Of a stretch of DNA of 6,069 bases, positions 6,036 through 6,069 are shown one piece after another. This DNA comes from Agathobacter sp. (GTDB lineage: Bacteria > Bacillota_A > Clostridia > Lachnospirales > Lachnospiraceae). Location: positions 1 through 6,069 of the forward strand of contig JAGBEZ010000099.1 in NCBI GenBank assembly GCA_017936725.1, written 5' to 3'. Within the stretch, counting starts at the first letter, position 1. Every line of letters starts with the position of its first letter. The translations under genes and the position numbers were made by a program. Under the pieces are notes generated by a model. It made no database searches. It had not been told where the DNA came from and saw only the letters and a program-made list of their open reading frames with translations.

Positions 6036-6069
6036 TTAAAAATTTTCTTCTTCTATATCAAATTGAATC
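6036..6069 (-). CDS. dnaX: Partial CDS: C-terminal end of probable DnaX (DNA polymerase III gamma/tau)
   Basis: Read on the minus strand, an open frame enters from the window edge and ends at TAA (6038-6036) with the residues IQFDIEEENF. The acidic end and the position 24 bases before ybaB fit the clamp-loader subunit gene dnaX, which almost always precedes ybaB-recR in Firmicutes. Ten codons cannot identify a protein; the call rests on gene order. Confidence 0.5.
   Translation of the reverse strand, partial: IQFDIEEENF

Noticed and set aside
1..6069. CRISPR array, tRNA, insertion sequence, toxin-antitoxin or phage genes
   Set aside because: No regularly spaced repeats, tRNA-like cloverleaf, transposase motif or terminal inverted repeats were seen, and the coding space is filled by housekeeping and envelope genes.

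Overview
The window looks like a piece of chromosome from a low-GC Gram-positive bacterium, most likely a member of the Lachnospiraceae (Clostridia). The reasons are the AT-rich base composition, strong AGGAGG-type ribosome binding sites, GTG starts, the dnaX-ybaB-recR order, a transketolase split into two genes, a DUF5711-like/CvpA gene pair, and rRNA-type tandem promoters. The family assignment is inference from memory of gene order and sequence style; no search was run. Every gene that can be supported lies on the minus strand, so the window reads from right (upstream) to left (downstream).

Right part, 6069 to 4228/3299: the last ten codons of a probable dnaX gene, then ybaB, recR (GTG start inside the end of ybaB), and the N- and C-terminal transketolase subunit genes, which overlap by 13 bases. 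The gaps are short (24 and 25 bases) or negative, so these genes are probably cotranscribed. A strong intrinsic terminator at 3253-3288, just after the second transketolase gene, closes the unit. DNA-repair and clamp-loader genes are thus joined to central carbon metabolism (non-oxidative pentose phosphate pathway).

Middle part, 3161 to 2238: one gene of about 307 codons for a membrane-anchored protein. Its N-terminal half looks like a JAB/MPN fold that has lost the metal-binding histidines. It is followed by a charged linker, one membrane segment and an acidic tail. The upstream gap holds the terminator and two small overlapping inverted repeats.

Left part, 2210 to 304: a perfect extended -10 promoter (TGTGCTATAAT) drives a two-gene operon. 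The first gene encodes a DUF5711-like protein with one membrane anchor and a beta-propeller-like outer domain. The second encodes a CvpA-family membrane protein, and the two are coupled by an ATGA overlap.

Far left, 303 to 1: no coding sequence. It carries two well-formed minus-strand promoters in tandem, each with a 17-base spacer, possibly a third weaker one, A-tract UP-like sequence, and at the very edge a leader hairpin and a boxA-like sequence. This is the usual layout upstream of a Firmicutes rRNA operon, so a 16S rRNA gene is predicted just beyond position 1. No classical new defence or mobile system is visible. The most unusual items are the apparently dead MPN-like membrane protein, the transketolase pair attached to recR, and the cvpA operon running without a visible terminator into the rRNA promoters.
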